Below are positions 60,295-64,000 of a stretch of DNA of 64,000 nucleotides, in pieces. Position numbers and translations under genes: made by a program. Positions within the stretch are counted from its first letter, which is position 1; each line of letters begins with the position of its first letter. The notes beneath the pieces were generated by a model. That model saw nothing but the letters and a program-made list of their open reading frames with translations. It had not been told where the DNA came from and made no database searches. The stretch comes from JBBRRP01 sp038251425 (GTDB lineage Bacteria > Myxococcota_A > Polyangia > Polyangiales > Polyangiaceae), in contig JBBSBI010000002.1 of the NCBI GenBank assembly GCA_038251425.1, positions 28,945 through 92,944 of the forward strand, in the 5' to 3' direction.

Positions 60295-61410
60295 ATGAGC
60301 GAAGGCTTGCTCGTTGGCATACTGGGCGGTGGTCAGCTGGGGCGCATGCTGGCTCTTGCGGGGGCCCCGCTCGGGCTCCGTTTCATTTGCGTGGATCCAG
60401 GAACGAACGTGCCCGCCGCCATTGCGGCTCAACATATCCAAGCTGAGTACGATTCTCCTCAGGCGATCGAAGCGCTGAGCCAGGCGCACGTCGTCACCTA
60501 TGAGTTTGAGAATGTGCCGGCACACGCCGCAGCCGAGCTTTTGCGCCGAAATGTGCAGGTAGCGCCGGATCCGGCGGCACTCGCGGTGGCCCAGGATCGG
60601 TGGGTTGAGAAGCAGTGCTTCGAGCAGCTGGGCATCCGAACCGTCGGCACTGTTCGCGTTGATTCCGAGGATGATTTGGCCCCGGCACTCGAACAATTGG
60701 GCTCCCCATTGATCCTGAAAACCCGCCGTGCGGGTTACGATGGCAAAGGGCAACGCGTGGTGCATTCGCGGAGCGAGGCCAAGGCAGCGCACCAAGAGCT
60801 GGGCGCTGTACCCATGATCGCTGAAGAATTCATGCGTTTCACACGCGAGCTCAGCATCTTGGCCGTACAGAGCAAAACCGGTGAACGCGCATTCTATCCG
60901 CTGGTGCAAAACGAGCATCGGAACGGCATCCTGCGTACCACGCTGAGCCCGGCACCGAATACTTCTGGGCAGCTCCAGGCCGCAGCCGAAGGCTACGCGA
61001 GCTCGCTCCTTCAGCATTTGGGCTACGTGGGTGTCTTAGCGCTCGAGCTCTTCGAAAAAGACGGCAGCCTGTACGCCAACGAATTCGCACCGCGTGTACA
61101 CAACTCCGGACATTTTAGCATCGAAGGCTCTGCCACCAGCCAATTCGAGAACCACCTGCGCGCGATCCTCGGACTCCCGCTCGGCGACACATCGCCCCGC
61201 GCACACAGCGTGATGCTCAACCTGATTGGCAGAGAGTGCCCGCTAGCGGACGTATTGAGTGTGCCTGACGCGCACCTGCATGTTTACGGCAAATCAGCGC
61301 GCCACGCCCGAAAAGTGGGGCATATCACGGCCCTGGCACCGGACGTTGCGAGCTTAGAAGCGCGGCGCTCCCAGCTCCAAAGCTTCGTGTCGCTATCCGA
61401 AGACGGCTGA
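60295..61410 (+). CDS. purK: N5-carboxyaminoimidazole ribonucleotide synthase PurK
   Basis: 371 residues from the ATG at 60295. ATP-grasp enzyme: GILGGGQLGRMLALAG, the AIR-binding VTYEFENVP, ATP loop RAGYDGKGQRVV, EEFMRFTRELSILA, and catalytic-end NEFAPRVHNSGHFSIEG. It carboxylates AIR with bicarbonate and ATP. In an operon with purE, one base apart. Other purine genes are not in the window. Confidence 0.95.
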   Translation: MSEGLLVGILGGGQLGRMLALAGAPLGLRFICVDPGTNVPAAIAAQHIQAEYDSPQAIEALSQAHVVTYEFENVPAHAAAELLRRNVQVAPDPAALAVAQDRWVEKQCFEQLGIRTVGTVRVDSEDDLAPALEQLGSPLILKTRRAGYDGKGQRVVHSRSEAKAAHQELGAVPMIAEEFMRFTRELSILAVQSKTGERAFYPLVQNEHRNGILRTTLSPAPNTSGQLQAAAEGYASSLLQHLGYVGVLALELFEKDGSLYANEFAPRVHNSGHFSIEGSATSQFENHLRAILGLPLGDTSPRAHSVMLNLIGRECPLADVLSVPDAHLHVYGKSARHARKVGHITALAPDVASLEARRSQLQSFVSLSEDG

Positions 61411-61466
61411 CGACACACCTCCGCAAGACCGCCCCCCAGGGCGCACGTCGGCGCGCGAACTCAAAC

Positions 61467-62072
61467 TCACTCCGCTTCCGCAATCAAACGCCCGGCGTCG
61501 ACCATCAGCTGTTTCATCGCTTCATCTTCGCTACTGCGATAGTAGCCGCGGATCTGACCTTCGACGTCCAACAGCACGAGGTGCGAACCATGCGTGATCC
61601 CGAAGTCAGCCTGCTTGGCATCAGCTCTCCCTTCCAGAGCAAGCTTGAAGCCCTGCTCAGCCGTCTGCTTGATGAGAGCGTAGTCGCCCGTGAGGAAAGA
61701 CCACGTCGCAAAATCAGCGCCATATTTCGCTCCGTATGAACGCAGCACGCTGGGCGTGTCGTTTTCTGGGTCCACGCTGATGCTCACGAAGCTCACTTCA
61801 AGCTTTTTCGCCTTGGCGATGACTTGCAACTGCTGCATCTGGCGTGTGATGCGCGGACAGATAATCGGGCAACGCGTGAACATGAAAGCTGCGACCCAGA
61901 CTCGGCCGCGCAGCTTTTCCGGCGAGAATGGCTGCGCTGCCTGATCCTGAAGCTTGAAGCTTCCGATCTTCCCGAGCGTGGGCAGCGGAACGGCGCGGCG
62001 GCACGCCGCGAAGCTCGACATCAGCAGCAACAGGCTGAACCACACGACAGCCTGGGCAGGATAGCTTTTCAC
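61467..62072 (-). CDS. SCO1/SenC family lipoprotein
   Basis: 201 residues. N-terminal lipoprotein-like signal ending SSFAACRR. Thioredoxin-like fold with the SCO copper motif CPIICPRIT (CxxxC), SISVDPENDTP and the distal His in ITHGSHLVLLD. SCO proteins deliver copper to the CuA site of cytochrome oxidase. No oxidase genes are adjacent. Converges with purK. Confidence 0.92.
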   Translation of the reverse strand: MKSYPAQAVVWFSLLLLMSSFAACRRAVPLPTLGKIGSFKLQDQAAQPFSPEKLRGRVWVAAFMFTRCPIICPRITRQMQQLQVIAKAKKLEVSFVSISVDPENDTPSVLRSYGAKYGADFATWSFLTGDYALIKQTAEQGFKLALEGRADAKQADFGITHGSHLVLLDVEGQIRGYYRSSEDEAMKQLMVDAGRLIAEAE

Positions 62073-62119
62073 GAGGCTCTTGCTCTACCCCGAAGCGCAT
62101 TCGAACAGTAGCCTGAGTT

Positions 62120-62326
62120 GTGACGATCAGCCGCGACTACCAGAAAGACGCTGGCCTGTGCGGCACCTGCCGCCACTCGAGGCCGGTGAAGGGCGCCCAA
62201 GGCAGCCTTTTCCTTTTCTGCGAACGCTCGAAGCTTGATCGCGCGTTCCCTAAGTATCCACGGCTTCCAATGCGGCAGTGCGTCGGTCACGAAGCGCTCA
62301 GTGCGCCCGACTTTTTGAAGAGTTAA
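62120..62326 (+). CDS. Small Cys-rich protein
   Basis: 68 residues, GTG start. LCGTCRHSR, then GSLFLFCERSKLDRAFPKYPRLPMRQCVGHE places four Cys that may bind zinc or a metal. It belongs to a short protein family frequent in Deltaproteobacteria with no known role. It sits between converging-end genes, 13 bp from the kinase end and 48 bp from the SCO gene start. Confidence 0.75.
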   Translation: MTISRDYQKDAGLCGTCRHSRPVKGAQGSLFLFCERSKLDRAFPKYPRLPMRQCVGHEALSAPDFLKS

Positions 62327-62338
62327 CCTGTATTTCTT

Positions 62339-64000
62339 TTAGCTGGGCTCCACCCTAACCACTTCATCCAAGATTTGCCGAACCTTCTTCGACAAGCTGG
62401 TCGGCGTGTAGGGCTTGGGCAAGAACTGATGGCGCGACCCGAAGCTCACCGGGATCGTCACTTCGGAATATCCTGAGGTGAATAACACGCGCGCCGCGGG
62501 GAAGAGCAACAGCAAATCCGCCGCCAACTCCACGCCCGGGCGGTCGGGTAACACCATGTCCGTCAGGATCAAGTGTATCGGCCCCGAGTGTGCTCCCACC
62601 ACTTCGAGGGCCTCAGCGGCTGTCTCCGCACAGAGCGTGGTGTAGCCCAGGCCCGAAAGCACACGCGCGCAGAGCCGGCGAATGAGCGCCATATCCTCGA
62701 CGACGAGAATCGTCTCAGACCCCATGACGCTCGAAGGATACTCAGAGATCGGGACCGCTTTGGATGCCGGCAACTCGCTTCGCGGCAGGTAGACGTGAAA
62801 AGCGGCCCCGTCACCTACCTCGGACTCGACTTCAATGAAGCCGCCGGCGTGTTTTACGATATTTTCGCAAGTTGCGAGCCCCAGTCCGGTGCCCTTACCC
62901 AGCGACTTCGTCGTAAAGAATGGATCGAAGAGGTGGCGGCGAACTTCCGCTGCGATACCGCTCCCGGTGTCGGCAACCGTCAGCCGCATCCACTCGCCCG
63001 CCGCACTTTCGCTCGGTCGAGTCACGTTGGCAGTCGCGATGGTGAGGTTGCCCCCACGTTCCATGGCATCGCGTGCGTTGATCACAAGATTCATCACAAG
63101 CTGCTCAAGCTGCGAAGGGTCCACACACACGGGCCAGGTGGGTTCCGCAAAATTCAGAACAATCCGAATGTCTTCACCCAGTAGCGGCTGAATGAGGCGC
63201 ACCAGGCTCTGAATTTCTGCCCTCGGCTCGATAGCGCGTGGAATGAGCACCTGTCGGCTAGCAAATGCCAATAGCTGCCGGGTCATCCGCGAAGCACGCT
63301 CCGAGGCTTGGCCGATTGTCCCGAGCGACTCGCGCACGTGCGGCTCAAGGCTGGGGCTTCGGCCAGCTAGCTCGACTTGGCCTAAAATCACGGTCAGCAC
63401 ATTATTGAAATCATGCGCCAAGCCGCCAGCTAACCGGCCGAGTGCTTCAAGGCGCTCGGTACGAGCAATCTTCTCTTCAAGCTCCTTGCGCTCCGTAAGA
63501 TCGACGGTTGCTCCGAGGAAGCCGGTGACTTCTCCCGCGCTATCTCGCAAGACCTCGCCCGCTGTCTGCAGCTGCCGGATCGCGCCATCACTTCGGCGCC
63601 TAATTCTGTACTCGTAAACGATCGAGTTCGAAGTGGAGAAACCATTGGGTAAAATTTGCTGAATCCGGGCTCGATCAAGCTCCAACACCAGGGCGTCATA
63701 CAATTCCCACGTAGGCGTGGTCTCCGGTGCGACTCCGAAAATTCGATGCAGCTCCTCGGACCAATCCAAGCGCCCACTGGCCTTATCCCACTGCCAACTC
63801 CCCACATGCGCAATGCGCTCGGCTTCGGCCAACATGCGAGCGTGCCGCACGATCTCGGCCTCCGCGCGTTTCGCTTCGGAGATATCTCGCGTCAAAATGC
63901 ACGCAAGCTCCACTTTCCCGGCCTTCTTGTACGCGCCTACCGCGTTACCGAACCAACCAGCCAGTTTGGGGGCATAGCCCTCGTAATACGAGGCCTCACC
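62339..64000 (-). CDS. PAS-HisKA-HATPase-receiver hybrid histidine kinase (5'-truncated by window edge)
   Basis: The frame is open to the window end, so the N-terminus is missing. The visible part begins with the end of one PAS domain (PKLAGWFGNAVGAYKKAGKV), then a second PAS (about 63500-63820). HisKA has the H-box GGLAHDFNNVLTVILG, and HATPase motifs are MNLVINARDAM, ADTGSGI and GKGTGLGLA. A C-terminal receiver (LVVEDMALIRRL, acceptor Asp in LTDMVLPDRP, Lys in FLPKPYT) follows. The Asn-rich H-box HDFNN is that of the HWE-unrelated class often seen with PAS kinases. The visible motifs are intact, so it should be active. Confidence 0.9.
   Translation of the reverse strand, partial: GEASYYEGYAPKLAGWFGNAVGAYKKAGKVELACILTRDISEAKRAEAEIVRHARMLAEAERIAHVGSWQWDKASGRLDWSEELHRIFGVAPETTPTWELYDALVLELDRARIQQILPNGFSTSNSIVYEYRIRRRSDGAIRQLQTAGEVLRDSAGEVTGFLGATVDLTERKELEEKIARTERLEALGRLAGGLAHDFNNVLTVILGQVELAGRSPSLEPHVRESLGTIGQASERASRMTRQLLAFASRQVLIPRAIEPRAEIQSLVRLIQPLLGEDIRIVLNFAEPTWPVCVDPSQLEQLVMNLVINARDAMERGGNLTIATANVTRPSESAAGEWMRLTVADTGSGIAAEVRRHLFDPFFTTKSLGKGTGLGLATCENIVKHAGGFIEVESEVGDGAAFHVYLPRSELPASKAVPISEYPSSVMGSETILVVEDMALIRRLCARVLSGLGYTTLCAETAAEALEVVGAHSGPIHLILTDMVLPDRPGVELAADLLLLFPAARVLFTSGYSEVTIPVSFGSRHQFLPKPYTPTSLSKKVRQILDEVVRVEPS

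Noticed and set aside
1..64000. tRNA, rRNA and CRISPR scan by eye
   Set aside because: No acceptor/T-loop patterns, rRNA segments or regularly spaced repeats were found; a covariance-model search would be needed to exclude small RNAs.

Overview
The window reads as chromosomal DNA of a myxobacterium or close relative (Myxococcota, formerly Deltaproteobacteria). I infer this from several traits together. There is a eukaryotic-type Ser/Thr kinase with a C-terminal PEGA domain. There are many lipoproteins with Gly/Ser/Thr-rich linkers (FAS1, lamin-tail, DUF1592/1588, DUF2341/LamG and formylglycine-enzyme-like types). There is a TIGR02147-type regulator beside a GTETGNP lipoprotein, a small ribbon-helix-helix protein of the TIGR04563 kind, and several multi-domain sensor kinases. 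GC looks moderate, lower than in soil Myxococcus; this is an impression, not a computed value. I see no rRNA, tRNA, CRISPR array, transposase or prophage genes. The first gene (SNF2 helicase) and the last gene (hybrid histidine kinase) run off the window edges.

Layout. 1-4.9 kb: SNF2 helicase, fused branched-chain 2-oxoacid dehydrogenase E1 alpha/beta, and a small membrane protein. 5.3-8.3 kb: a translationally coupled active/inactive M16 peptidase pair. 8.4-16.1 kb: regulatory genes (receiver-GAF-PAS-PAS-HisKA protein lacking an ATPase domain, ECF sigma plus degenerate anti-sigma, DUF1844, SlyD-type isomerase, FGE-like lipoprotein, degenerate soluble kinase, alpha/beta hydrolase, RHH protein). 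16.4-23.8 kb: S41 peptidase, second hydrolase, a gene fragment, PstS-like lipoprotein, Ser/Thr kinase and a TPR-like exported protein. 23.8-33.3 kb: a transketolase divergent from an eight-gene block (UPF0104 membrane protein, GT-B-like enzyme, cytidylyltransferase, class III aminotransferase, SDR, KdsC-like phosphatase, NeuB-like synthase, fatty-acid-hydroxylase-family protein). 33.4-34.7 kb: RpoH-like sigma and a DCC thiol protein. 35-46 kb: mostly surface lipoproteins. 46.6-51.8 kb: GlpB/GlpA-like dehydrogenase and a GH95 fucosidase. 52.2-58.6 kb: conserved unknowns, a DUF4178 protein, a membrane spermidine-synthase-like protein, CDP-alcohol phosphatidyltransferase and PgpA. 58.6-64 kb: FGE-like lipoprotein, PurE/PurK, SCO1/SenC protein, a small Cys-rich protein and the hybrid kinase.

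The most interesting system is the 23.8-33.3 kb cluster. It has the logic of a CMP-activated 3-deoxy-2-ulosonic acid pathway (PEP condensation, phosphatase, cytidylyltransferase). However, it lacks a UDP-sugar-based front end and instead carries a transketolase, an SDR and a glutamate-1-semialdehyde-type aminotransferase. Its NeuB-like enzyme has no C-terminal SAF domain. I infer an uncharacterised amino-ulosonic acid for a surface glycan.

A second unexplained element is an intergenic repeat present three times (about 5.1, 46.5 and 52.0 kb). It is centred on a 24-bp palindrome whose two arms change together between copies. Gene starts were revised where a signal peptide, a stop/start overlap or a family N-terminus favoured another codon.
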